This document shows, piece after piece, positions 35,501 through 38,221 of a stretch of 64,000 nucleotides of DNA (position 1 is the first letter of the stretch; each line of letters begins with the position of its first letter). The DNA is taken from NCBI GenBank assembly GCA_020796225.1, contig CM036759.1:63954590-64018589 (forward strand). The letters are read 5' to 3'. The position numbers and the translations under genes are program-made. The notes below the pieces were generated by a model. It saw only the letters and a list, made by a program, of their open reading frames with translations, was not told where the DNA came from and searched no databases. This DNA is from Arion vulgaris. Taxonomy: Eukaryota > Mollusca > Gastropoda > Stylommatophora > Arionidae.

Positions 35501-38139
35501 AATGTGTATCATATCGATCACTTGTTAACCACACTTTGTAAGTGTATCATATCGATCACTTGTTAACCACACTTTGTAATGTGTATCATATCGATCACTT
35601 GTTAACCACACTTTGAATGTGTATCATATCGATCACTTGTTAACCACACTTTGTAATGTGTATCATATCGATCACTTGTTAACCACACTTTGAAATGTAT
35701 ATCATATCGATCACTTGTTAACCACACTTTGTAATGTGTATCATATCGATCACTTGTTAACCACACTTTGTAATGTGTATCATATCGATCACTTGTTAAC
35801 CACACTTTGTAATGTGTATCATATCGATCACTTGTTAACCACACTTTGTAATGTGTATCATATCGATCACTTGTTAACCACACTTTGTAATGTGTATCAT
35901 ATCGATCACTTGTTAACCACACTTTGTAATGTATATCATATCGATCACTTGTTAACCACACTTTGTAATGTGTATCATATCGATCACTTGTTAACCACAC
36001 TTTGTAATGTTTATCATATCGATCACTTGTTAACCACACTTTGTAATGTGTATCATATCGATCACTTGTTAACCACACTTTGTAATGTGTATCATATCGA
36101 TCACTTTTAACCACACTTGTAAGTGTATCATATCGATCCTGTTAACACTTGTAATGTATCATATCGATCATGATTAACCACATTTGTATGTATCTATCGT
36201 TCCTTTTAACGCCCGTTTGTATTTTTCTTGGTATTCTTTACTTTGTGGCACGGATTAGTATAATACACGACTAGAACACTAGAAGGTAGTGGGAGGGATT
36301 AGTATAATGTACAACTAGAACACTAGAAGGTTGTGGGAGGGATTAGTATAATGTACAACTAGAACACTAGAAGGTTGTGGGAGGGATTAGTATAATACAC
36401 GACTAGAACACTAGAAGGTAGTGGGAGGGATTAGTATAATGCACGACTAGAACACTAGAAGGTTGTGGGAGAGATTAGTATAATACACGACTAGAACACT
36501 AGAAGGTAGTGGGAGGGATTAGTATAATACACGACTAGAACACTAGAAGGTTGTGGGTTCAATTCCACATTCGACGTACCAGTGTGAGGTAAGAAAGTGG
36601 CCCTCCTACCTCTTGCACACGAGGGCTTAGAAATGTCAAGGGAAGTGACGTCATACCCTAAGGTCGGGAAAAGGCTACGGAAATAACGATAAAATTGCAT
36701 TCGTTACTTTAGGTAATGTATACATTGAAGAGTGGAGCGTTACTTTAGGTAATGTATACATTGAAGAGTGGAGCGTTACTTTAGGTAATGTATACATTGA
36801 AGAGTGGAGCGTTACTTTAGGTAATGTATACATTGAAGAGTGGAGCGTTACTTTAGGTAATGTATACATTGAAGAGTGGAGCGTTACTTTAGGTAATGTA
36901 TACATTGAAGAGTGGAGCGTTACTTTAGGTAATGTATACATTGAAGAGTTGAGCGTTACTTTAGGTAATGTATACATTGAAGAGTGGAGCGTTACTTTAG
37001 GTAATGTATACAGAGCATACAAGGTATTCCTCAAGGTATTCCTCAAGGTATTCCTCAAGGTATTCCTCAAGGTATTCTAAACAGATCTCCATCTTCTCCT
37101 TCTTATAATATTTGTTACTATTTCGTTGACCAGACATTTCTTTGATTTCATCACTTCTCCTGAATTCGTCCCACTTTATGTTCATTATATTTCGCAGAAA
37201 TCTATTTTCAAATGCATTCAACTTACTTTCTATATCTTTAGTCATTTTCCAACTCTCGCTGGCATTTGTTAGAATTGATACAACATTGCAATTGAAAATT
37301 CGTAATTTATTTTTAATACTATATAACTTGGAGTTCCATTTATTGACAACTTATGCTAATTAAATAATGCATCTAATTATCTTTCTTCAGAAAAACCTTG
37401 CAAGATGCCCTTGTCTGACGGTCCCTGCAGAGCCAACATTCCTCGATACTTTTACGACATAACGCAACGTAAATGTATCATATTCGACTACGGCGGTTGT
37501 CAAGGCAACGAGAATAACTTCAGGACTGCGGAAGCATGCGAGGTTCAATGTCGTATGATGTATCAGGAAAATTCGATTAGTTCAAAGTTCGGAAGTGTAC
37601 CCAAAACACATATCATTTTTCCAACTAGGAATGAAAATAGCGGCATCGGTACAGAAGGTGTATCCAGTGAGAATTATAATAGTACAGAAGGCGTGTCCAA
37701 TAACAATTCTAATAGTAAAGGCGGCGTGTCCACTGACAGTTCTACTAGTACAGAAAGCGTGTCTAATGACAGTTCTGCTAGTACAGAAAGCGCGTCCAAT
37801 GACAGTTCTAATAGTAAAGAAGACGTGTCCAATGACAATTCTGCTAGTACAGAAGGCGTGTCTAATGACAACTCTAATAGTGAAGAAGGCAGTTCTGCCA
37901 GTAAAGAAAGCTTGTCCACTGACAGTTCTGCTAGTAAAGAGGATAATAATTTTGTGAATAGCAACAATGACGACATCAGAAGCACGACCCAACCAGATTT
38001 TGATGAAACTATTGAGAGCAGTACCAAAAACATCGGAATTATCAACACCCCTGGACATAACCCTGACTCTAATGTTCCTCTCCATATGCTGGCATTTGCA
38101 GGCAAGTCTGCAAGCAGAGGTTTCAGGAAACCTCAATAA
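8468..38139 (+). CDS. Gene A: secreted multi-module Kunitz/antistasin-type protease inhibitor (spliced, six exons)
   Basis: Join of 8468-8555, 13033-13160, 16556-16640, 23439-23792, 31253-31408 and 37391-38139: 1560 nt, 519 residues plus stop. Every junction has GT and AG, and the intron phases are 1,0,1,1,1 with no clash. Order of modules: signal peptide (1-23), antistasin-like (about 31-70), short two-to-three-Cys segment (73-100), Thr/Ser-rich linker (101-190), WAP-like six-Cys block (187-212), Kunitz 1 (about 219-270), Kunitz 2 (about 274-326), acidic Ser/Asn tail (to 519). Kunitz domains block serine proteases by inserting P1 into the S1 pocket; both have Arg at P1, which predicts trypsin-like targets. 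It is presumably secreted. I see no canonical AATAAA soon after the stop. A first ATG at 8453 in the same frame would add five residues. The target enzyme and tissue are unknown. Confidence 0.8.
8908..9055. repeat. Tandem array, 43-bp unit, about 3.4 copies (intron 1 of gene A)
   Basis: Units contain CCACTATAGAGGCGTACA and TGTGTGCCAATCACACCAG. Two-base variation only (CAGCC/CAGCA, ACACATG/ACATATG). Confidence 0.9.
9140..9326 (-). mobile_element. LINE 3' fragment, minus strand
   Basis: Read on the minus strand the segment encodes [19 protein letters not shown] followed by QDRAV, the typical last residues of an RTE/CR1-like reverse transcriptase ORF. The 55-bp array that follows at higher coordinates lies upstream in the element's own orientation. 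Confidence 0.55.
9327..9545. repeat. Tandem array, 55-bp unit, about 4 copies
   Basis: Units contain TTCTACTTCAATGTCTGCTT, TTCTTTGATCATTTC and TTCTCAAGGTATG. The array abuts the LINE fragment at 9140-9326 and may be an expansion of its coding sequence. Confidence 0.9.
9617..10130 (+). repeat. Tandem array, 47-bp unit, about 11 copies, built from LINE-X coding sequence
   Basis: Each unit (AGAATACTTAGAATATCATG, GACAGAGAAAAGAACAAATG, CTACAGA) encodes the reverse transcriptase motif [17 protein letters not shown] few units lack one A. The array opens directly into the rest of the same LINE fragment at 10.1 kb, so it is an in-place expansion of part of the reverse transcriptase gene. Confidence 0.92.
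10095..10415 (+). mobile_element. LINE-X 3' fragment continuing from the 47-bp array
   Basis: After the last array unit the translation runs through a stop into [19 protein letters not shown], then [18 protein letters not shown] and [16 protein letters not shown], ending at a stop at 10419-10421. This is the C-terminus of an RTE/CR1-like reverse transcriptase. A stop after SRKIKYF shows it is inactive. The 3' flank has (GATGAT) repeats, a common LINE tail. Confidence 0.85.
10568..10872. mobile_element. hAT-type non-autonomous DNA element (MITE), 305 bp
   Basis: The ends are AGTGGTTCTCAAA and the inverted TTTGAGAACCACTG, the classic hAT terminus; the first base has mutated C to T. The flanking 8-mers CAATATAT and TAACATAC differ only by C/T transitions and are probably a decayed 8-bp target duplication. 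No transposase frame is present. It lies in intron 1 of gene A. Confidence 0.8.
10940..11560. repeat. Tandem array, 34-bp unit, about 18 copies
   Basis: Units contain CAGCTTAGTACTGGCAGACT and CTTGCTTATTGAAA. GTACTGG and GTGCTGG variants alternate in stretches, hinting at higher-order duplication of two-unit blocks. Intron 1 of gene A. Confidence 0.96.
11673..11729 (+). CDS. Possible additional gene A exon (optional, weak)
   Basis: A good acceptor (TCTCTTCTCCGTTCAG, with a branch-like CTAAT upstream) opens a frame that, in phase 1, reads [19 protein letters not shown]. Ending at 11729 it would leave phase 1, matching the exon at 13033, but the donor GTCAAG is poor. No domain is recognised. 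Including it keeps the gene A frame open. It may be a skipped or dead exon. Confidence 0.25.
11757..12095 (-). mobile_element. LINE 3' fragment, minus strand
   Basis: Relatives of this sequence occur at 29.4-29.6, 39.1-39.28, 45.05-45.2 and 53.4-53.64 kb (shared blocks include CCATTTAATTTGTTGTTTCT and TTCATTTCTAAAC). On the minus strand it resembles the reverse transcriptase tail (RNEYLRG, TTNMVRL after mutation). It is truncated, with several stops. Confidence 0.65.
12117..12565 (-). mobile_element. SINE-B, copy 2, near full length (tRNA-derived)
   Basis: This is the best copy of the family. On the minus strand it starts with a tRNA-like head: A box TGACGTAGAGG and B box GGTTCGCTCCC. A body of about 350 bp follows, with a tail of ATCAATCAATCAATA type. 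Six other copies are in the window. Its tRNA-like 5' end runs straight into the 53-bp array, which repeats the CACAGAGATCCC of the head. Confidence 0.85.
12559..12990. repeat. Tandem array, 53-bp unit, about 8 copies, joined to a SINE head
   Basis: Units contain CACAGAGATCCCTTTCATCC, GGTATAACTATATC and TTGTACCGGTATACGT. The part ACGTCACAGAGATCCC is the 5' end of the adjacent SINE-B, so the array seems to have grown at the SINE boundary. It ends 45 bp before the acceptor of exon 2 of gene A. Confidence 0.93.
13033..13160 (+). CDS. Gene A exon 2: antistasin-like module
   Basis: The acceptor is TTTGTTTGCCGATGTCATACAG and the donor is CCG followed by GTGAGA. In phase 1 the exon reads [31 protein letters not shown] and RESMC. 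The spacing Cys-x3-Cys-x9-Cys-x2-Cys-x-Cys with the GC-x2-C-x-C core is that of antistasin-like inhibitor repeats (about 26 residues, known from leech antistasin and other secreted inhibitors). The exon leaves in phase 0, so this junction differs from the phase-1 rule of the other exons. It is squeezed between a 53-bp array and a 2.4-kb polypyrimidine array. Confidence 0.75.
13185..15650. repeat. Polypyrimidine array of about 2.4 kb (36-bp unit plus TTC slippage)
   Basis: The plus strand is almost entirely C and T. The unit is about 36 bp (CTTTGTCTTCTTCTTCTCCT, then TCTTTTCCTTTTTCTT) with irregular TTC gains and losses; the only regular purine is the G of TTTGTC. Absence of TAA, TAG and TGA gives spurious frames of up to 851 codons in several frames on both strands. 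It starts about 25 bp after the exon-2 donor of gene A and lies in its intron. Confidence 0.97.
15802..15832 (+). mobile_element. SINE-E head remnant
   Basis: GCGTCTGTGGCTCAGGGGAT matches the SINE-E 5' end and has a near-consensus A box (TGGCTCAGGGG). Nothing of the body follows, so only the head is left. Confidence 0.45.
15972..16530. repeat. Tandem array, 50-bp unit, about 10.5 copies
   Basis: Units contain AAATCAAACTTACCTGGTAG, ATACAAAGTTTATCACTG and TTGTTGTGTAAC, with a partial-unit rearrangement near 16310-16410. Each unit carries on the minus strand CAG followed by GTAAGT, a consensus splice donor. The array ends 25 bp before exon 3 of gene A. Confidence 0.96.
16556..16640 (+). CDS. 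Gene A exon 3: short Cys-containing segment
   Basis: The acceptor is AATCACTGATTTCAG and the donor is GCAG followed by GTATGT. In phase 0 it reads [28 protein letters not shown], leaving phase 1. The pattern C-x2-GWxC-x(13-17)-VCV resembles the segment that often accompanies antistasin or Kazal-like modules in invertebrate inhibitors, where a conserved Cys pair precedes VCV; that comparison is from general knowledge of the family, not a search. Its 3' end is copied in the array at 17133-17765. Confidence 0.65.
16715..16850. repeat. Tandem array, 44-bp unit, 3 copies
   Basis: Units contain TTTTCTCCAATCTTCTTTTA and CCTCACAGAGTCTGGATAAG. Each holds an acceptor-like CTTTTACCTCACAG, but no conserved coding follows. 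Confidence 0.9.
16860..17105 (+). mobile_element. LINE-Y 3' end fragment
   Basis: The segment GATTTGGCCACATAAGTAGA (frame-broken form of the LINE motif GHL) through CACATTCTAGAAATTTCTTC and TTATTCCGACGTTGTGAGG matches the 3' end following the big LINE-Y array at 61.5 kb (TTCTAGAAATCTATTCTTAT, TCTGACGCTGTGAGG). Stops are frequent. Confidence 0.6.
17133..17765. repeat. Tandem array, 52-bp unit, about 12 copies, copied from the exon 3 donor region
   Basis: Units contain ATGTTACAGTCTGTGTGCCA, GATATGTTGAGCAAACATCG and GAAAACTAAATT. The unit near 17187-17215 reads ACAGTCTGTGTAGCAGATATG, which is the end of gene A exon 3 with its donor (ACAGTCTGTGTAGCAG then GTATG), except that the donor GT is AT. 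Every unit has this change, so none makes a usable donor. Confidence 0.93.
17770..18175 (+). mobile_element. LINE 3' fragment (reverse transcriptase C-terminus)
   Basis: Translation gives [33 protein letters not shown] and EYIEKQQLQ, then a stop where W is expected, then [20 protein letters not shown]. This is the end of an RTE-like reverse transcriptase ORF (RNEDIR and FGHL-RM motifs) in intron 3 of gene A. Confidence 0.8.
18225..18690 (+). mobile_element. LINE internal fragment with a 51-bp array inside
   Basis: Translation from about 18239: [60 protein letters not shown]. This is the region after the reverse transcriptase palm in RTE-like LINEs (YLGS..D...I..KI.KA...L..FW and YxSxV..VL.Y.SE.W). 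The stretch coding [18 protein letters not shown] is then repeated three-fold at about 18389-18538 before the ORF resumes with MTHKIE. Confidence 0.8.
18389..18538 (+). repeat. Tandem repeat, 51-bp unit, 3 copies, in LINE coding sequence
   Basis: Units contain ATAGAAGCAGTGTGATGGTA, GTGTTTATTCTACAGTAGTG and AATGCTGGGAA. The first unit has GTGGTGGTAGTGTTATTC, preserving the LINE frame; the later ones carry a one-base change in length. Confidence 0.9.
18690..18980 (-). mobile_element. LINE-Z 3' fragment
   Basis: This matches the copies at 22.8-23.1, 56.41-56.73 and 57.5-58.2 kb. Shared plus-strand blocks are CTTCTTTATAGACGTGTTGG, TCTTGTGTGTGCTTGTTATA and CTTGTCAGGTGTCCAAACCA. Read on the minus strand these are the last residues and 3' UTR of an RTE-like LINE. 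Confidence 0.75.
19015..19640 (-). mobile_element. LINE fragment (reverse transcriptase, minus strand)
   Basis: On the minus strand: [40 protein letters not shown], then [40 protein letters not shown] and WFGHLVRMN. These are consecutive parts of an RTE-like reverse transcriptase C-terminal half, broken by frameshifts near 19.4 kb. Confidence 0.85.
19762..20275. repeat. Tandem array, 84-bp unit, about 6 copies
   Basis: Units contain CAAACTGGGGCCTGACGTGA, GAAATGACTAGAAGTATGGC and GAAATATGAAAGCTGTCGTA. As 84 is a multiple of 3, a 220-codon frame on the minus strand is open without being a gene. The array follows a short LINE tail (ATGAATATGGAAGTGGATTA). Confidence 0.95.
20424..20592. repeat. 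Tandem repeat, 79-bp unit, about 2 copies
   Basis: Both copies contain ATATTTGAAGTAATAAGGTT, ATACTGCCACCAACAAGAAC and TTTGAACGCTGCCTAATATA. Confidence 0.9.
20593..21617. other. Stretch without a recognisable gene (intron 3 of gene A)
   Basis: AT-rich, with stops in all frames. GATGGATCCAGT is doubled at about 20909-20933. I see no transposon end or exon of good quality. Confidence 0.5.
21618..21870 (-). mobile_element. SINE-C, copy 1
   Basis: Plus-strand landmarks: TTCTTCTTCAAAGCTCCATA at the left (the inverse of a GAA tail), CGATTGTACGTTGTGCCAG, GCGCCTACAAGTAGGCC, CTCTTACGACATGCCTTGTA and GGTACTATTCTTTGCTTC. At least five related copies exist in the window. No convincing A/B box is seen in the visible part, so its promoter class is unknown. 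Confidence 0.85.
21893..22070 (+). mobile_element. SINE-D, copy 2
   Basis: Shares TCGAATGGGTTAGAGC (A box region), AAAGAAAAATCCTAACATGA, GGCGACTGCACTAGCCACGC and AAATTCCACAAGCTC with the copy at 1425-1640. The piece with the B box has been deleted. Confidence 0.7.
22225..22530 (+). mobile_element. LINE 3' fragment (CR1/RTE-like)
   Basis: Translation shows [20 protein letters not shown], then a stop, [41 protein letters not shown]. This is the classic end of a LINE reverse transcriptase (SETW, L.H...R, KI.N.EVL.RA, RLRW.GH). A later block, [12 protein letters not shown], fits its last residues. Confidence 0.8.
22805..23135 (-). mobile_element. LINE-Z 3' fragment
   Basis: On the minus strand: [60 protein letters not shown]. 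This is the C-terminus of an RTE-like reverse transcriptase with intact RNEEIR, KWFGHL and RGRPRK motifs. A stop or frameshift breaks it upstream. The 56.4- and 57.5-kb copies have the same order. Confidence 0.88.
23172..23256. repeat. Imperfect hairpin / short terminal inverted repeat of about 85 bp
   Basis: AAATCGTTCTTATAAGATTT at the left pairs, with small gaps, to AAATCTTATATATACGAACG and ATTT at the right. The 40 bp between holds no gene. It may be a very short MITE or a hairpin relic. Confidence 0.5.
23439..23792 (+). CDS. Gene A exon 4: Thr-rich linker plus WAP-like Cys block
   Basis: The acceptor is CTTCTTTTTCTTCCCCCAAG; the donor CCAC followed by GTGAGT. In phase 1 the first 85 residues are rich in Thr, Ser and Pro (for example [20 protein letters not shown]), like a mucin linker for O-glycans, with two possible N-glycan sites (NTT, NRT). 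Then comes [30 protein letters not shown]: six Cys ending in KCC, the feature of WAP four-disulfide cores, but the last Cys residues of a full WAP (about 50 residues, 8 Cys) are absent. I take it for a shortened WAP-like block; it could be another Cys fold. It leaves phase 1. Confidence 0.8.
23861..24300 (-). mobile_element. SINE-B, copy 3, near full length
   Basis: Begins with ATTGATTGATTGATAGGACT (inverse of the tail) and ends in CGAGGGAGCGAACCGAC and AGGCAAGCACATAGCCTCTA, the tRNA-like head read backwards (A box TGGCGTAGAGG, B box GGTTCGCTCCC on the minus strand). It lies just after exon 4 of gene A. Confidence 0.85.
24265..24420. repeat. Direct duplication, about 75 bp x 2
   Basis: AAGCACATAGCCTCTACGCC, ACAGAGAGACCCTCAGAGAA, CCTGATCGCCCATGGGGGGC occurs twice in a row. 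The unit fuses the head of SINE-B with the 5' end of SINE-C (GGCTGGAGCCCGCAAGGG), so the join was made before the duplication. Confidence 0.9.
24318..24508 (+). mobile_element. SINE-C fragment, copy 2
   Basis: GGGGCTGGAGCCCGCAAGGG and AAGCAAAGAGTAGTACCACT through CTAGGGAAACTACCCTAGTA match the plus-oriented copy at 53.1 kb. Its 3' half is missing at the junction with the next SINE-B. Confidence 0.75.
24509..26040 (-). mobile_element. SINE-B, copy 4, split by a 1.29-kb insertion
   Basis: The part at 24509-24687 (TTTCCAGCCTGCTCTTC to GAGGGAATGAACCTGTTAC) and the part from 25976 (GAACCTGTTACCTTTGACCC to CTGCGTCACAGAGACACC) join without loss into the SINE-B body and tRNA-like head. GAACCTGTTAC stands at both sides of the insert (24677-24687 and 25976-25986) as an 11-bp target duplication. 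Confidence 0.88.
24688..25975 (+). mobile_element. GC-rich, structured 1.29-kb retroposon-like insertion without a clear ORF
   Basis: Flanked by a perfect 11-bp duplication and ending in ATCGAAGAAGAAG, a GAA tail like those of SINE-C and the RNase H LINE. The 5' part can fold: GGTTAGCG pairs with CGCTAACC across 8 bases (24732-24755), and CCTGCCCT (about 24761-24768) pairs with AGGGCAGG (about 24819-24826). A diverged 85-bp direct repeat lies at about 25225-25400 (CCCTGGGAAAACCGTGCAAG versus CTTGGGGCAACCGGGCAAGG). The longest frame (25541-25858, 105 codons) matches no family I know. It could be a LINE 5' region, a retroposed structured RNA or a novel SINE-like family. Confidence 0.7.
26050..26745 (-). 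mobile_element. LINE fragment with the reverse transcriptase YADD region and a 47-bp array
   Basis: On the minus strand at about 26100-26180 the translation is [20 protein letters not shown], the palm motif of LINE reverse transcriptases with YADD changed to YADG. Just upstream in the element the array codes for [11 protein letters not shown], the residues that precede INxLRYADD in these enzymes. So the array is an expansion of reverse transcriptase sequence. Confidence 0.85.
26183..26738 (-). repeat. Tandem array, 47-bp unit, about 12 copies, from reverse transcriptase sequence
   Basis: Units contain TCTATTGATCTTGAGTCCTG, GCAGACCTTCGAGATGTTTA and CCAATTT. Variants: TTTTGAG/CTTGAG and GATATTT/GATGTTT alternate. 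See the LINE entry for its coding origin. Confidence 0.95.
26860..27640 (-). mobile_element. LINE 3' half, degraded (RTE/CR1-like reverse transcriptase)
   Basis: On the minus strand in order: [31 protein letters not shown] (frame noise); [58 protein letters not shown]; and an end like [20 protein letters not shown]. These are the known consecutive blocks of an RTE/CR1-type LINE ([36 protein letters not shown]). At least three stops or shifts. Confidence 0.9.
27748..28170 (+). mobile_element. mariner-type relic, 423 bp, with terminal inverted repeats
   Basis: The left end TGTTTGTAAAGTCTCACAAC, ACTTTCATATGTAG is the inverse of the right end CTACATATGAAGTGTTGTGA, GACTTTACAAACACCCTG, about 33 bp long. 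A TA precedes the left end; the right flank is CA. Inside, near 27950-28002, the plus strand reads [12 protein letters not shown] followed by a stop, the pattern of a mariner transposase C-terminus (usually NGGHFEHLL). The rest of the transposase is gone. Confidence 0.8.
28193..29300. repeat. Tandem array, 17-bp unit, about 65 copies
   Basis: The unit is AGAGAGAATACAGACAC with variants AGACGC, ACATAC, ACATAG and some units shortened by 4 or 10 bases. Open frames of up to 427 codons on the minus strand are artefacts; they are open because several frames of the 17-mer lack stops. Intron 4 of gene A. Confidence 0.97.
29390..29600 (-). mobile_element. LINE 3' fragment, minus strand
   Basis: Same family as 11757-12095: CCTCTGTTATTTCTGTGGTC, CATTTAATTTGTTGTTTCTT, GATGAAACTCAATATTGAT and TTCATTTCTAAAC. 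Confidence 0.65.
29990..30695. repeat. CA-rich array, units of about 55-65 bp with variable (CA)n, split by a SINE
   Basis: Each unit has ATACGAGATACAGACAACAT, ACAAAGTCCTATGAAACAC and a (CA) run of variable length; about 8 copies. SINE-A sits inside the first unit. The upstream 29640-29990 is a diverged ACAGACATA-rich stretch without a gene. Confidence 0.9.
30063..30274 (-). mobile_element. SINE-A, copy 1 (tRNA-derived, poly-A tail)
   Basis: Reads backwards from a poly-T run. On the minus strand it has the head GTTCGTAGCGCGTTGGACTA, a B box in a CGGGTTCAATTTCG context, the body with CGAACCGAAGGGTTACGATG and a poly-A tail. ACATACGAGAT lies on both sides and fits a target duplication, though the host is itself repetitive. 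Two more copies, with clear target duplications, are at 42.95 and 62.85 kb. Confidence 0.88.
30994..31090. repeat. Short tandem array, about 15-bp unit, 6 copies
   Basis: TGTATGTAAGCACAC and CCGTATGTAAGCACT alternate. A short (AATC)n run lies at 31129-31152. Confidence 0.85.
31253..31408 (+). CDS. Gene A exon 5: Kunitz domain 1
   Basis: The acceptor is ATCAACTCCCTTTCCACAG; the donor is TGTG followed by GTAATA. In phase 1 it reads [52 protein letters not shown]. All six Cys of the BPTI/Kunitz fold are present with the right spacing, together with the FYGGC motif; P1, right after the second Cys, is Arg and P1' is Ser. NxNNF of the family is SKNMF here. Phase 1 at both ends is the usual Kunitz module boundary. 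It predicts inhibition of trypsin-like proteases. Confidence 0.93.
31474..31800. repeat. Tandem array, 33-bp unit, about 10 copies
   Basis: Units contain GACGTAATTTGACATTTGAG and TCTATGGTCATAT; the 3' units are more diverged. It starts 65 bp after the exon 5 donor. Confidence 0.95.
31905..32305. repeat. (ACT)n-type trinucleotide region
   Basis: CTACTACTGCT-type repeats with scattered GCT, TTA and frame slips over about 400 bp, ending in CTTCTTCTTCTTACC immediately before the 39-bp satellite. Confidence 0.9.
32330..36215. repeat. 39-bp satellite, about 100 copies
   Basis: Units contain ATCATATCGATCACTTGTTA and ACCACACTTTGTAATGTGT. Most copies are identical; decayed units cluster at 33600-33620, 33890-33960, 34060-34080, 34435-34480, 35185-35290 and at the 3' edge (36100-36215). 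39 is a multiple of 3, so both strands are open for up to 317 codons, without being genes. The core CATATCGA(T/C)CACTTGTTAACCAC is the same as the end of SINE-C. Intron 5 of gene A. Confidence 0.97.
36252..36560 (+). repeat. Tandem array, 44-bp unit, about 7 copies, from a tRNA-like SINE head
   Basis: Units contain GGGAGGGATTAGTATAATAC, ACGACTAGAACACTAGAAGG and TTGT. TTAGTATAATAC resembles the D-arm/A-box region of tRNA-Asp-like heads. The last unit runs on into a B box (next entry). Confidence 0.93.
36495..36690 (+). mobile_element. SINE-F candidate with tRNA-like head
   Basis: GGATTAGTATAATACACGAC, TAGAACACTAGAAGGTTGTG followed by GGGTTCAATTCC gives A box, anticodon-arm-like segment and a perfect B box at tRNA spacing. 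The downstream body (CACGAGGGCTTAGAAATGTC) is seen only once in this window, so SINE status is inferred. Confidence 0.5.
36703..37012. repeat. Tandem array, 36-bp unit, about 8.6 copies
   Basis: Units contain GTTACTTTAGGTAATGTATA and CATTGAAGAGTGGAGC. A frame of 131 codons on the minus strand is open because 36 is a multiple of 3. Confidence 0.95.
37020..37077. repeat. 12-bp tandem repeat, about 5 copies
   Basis: AAGGTATTCCTC repeated, ending in AAGGTATTCTA. On the minus strand this codes [11 protein letters not shown], expanding the end of the neighbouring LINE motif (CLEYL). Confidence 0.92.
37078..37320 (-). mobile_element. LINE fragment (reverse transcriptase), minus strand
   Basis: On the minus strand: [60 protein letters not shown]. 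These are the NKLRIFN.NV.S.L, W.MTK and FxN..LR.I..I.W blocks of RTE-like LINEs. It lies 70 bp before exon 6 of gene A. Confidence 0.85.
37391..38139 (+). CDS. Gene A exon 6: Kunitz domain 2 and acidic Ser-rich tail
   Basis: The acceptor is ATCTAATTATCTTTCTTCAG. In phase 1 it begins [54 protein letters not shown]: a textbook Kunitz domain with six Cys, [13 protein letters not shown] and P1 Arg, P1' Ala as in trypsin inhibitors. About 190 further residues follow up to TAA 38137-38139, rich in Ser, Asn, Asp and Glu. Residues from about 37656 to 37945 form nine or so 11-residue repeats of the type [11 protein letters not shown]. The tail carries possible N-glycan sites and could be a flexible acidic spacer. 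A GC-type donor at 38102 could give another 3' end. Confidence 0.93.
37656..37945 (+). repeat. In-frame 33-bp coding repeat in the tail of gene A
   Basis: Units such as GTGTCCAATGACAGTTCTAA, TAGTAAAGAAGAC code for 11 residues (V/A-S-N/T-D-S/N-S-x-S-T/K-E-x). About nine units; one is extended by seven residues (EEGSSAS). Differences between units are mostly single bases that keep Ser, Asn, Asp and Glu. The three plus-strand frames and parts of the minus strand are also open here. Confidence 0.85.
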
Positions 38140-38221
38140 TAGAATGTGAAATATTATATTCTATGAAAGAATAAGAGGTATATCAAGCGCTTATATATAA
38201 CGATCTTTCTTGGCTTTTTTT

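Noticed and set aside
37582..38136. 184-codon minus-strand frame opposite gene A exon 6
   Set aside because: Shadow of the Ser/Asp/Asn repeat; the plus strand has a Kunitz domain with correct splicing phase.
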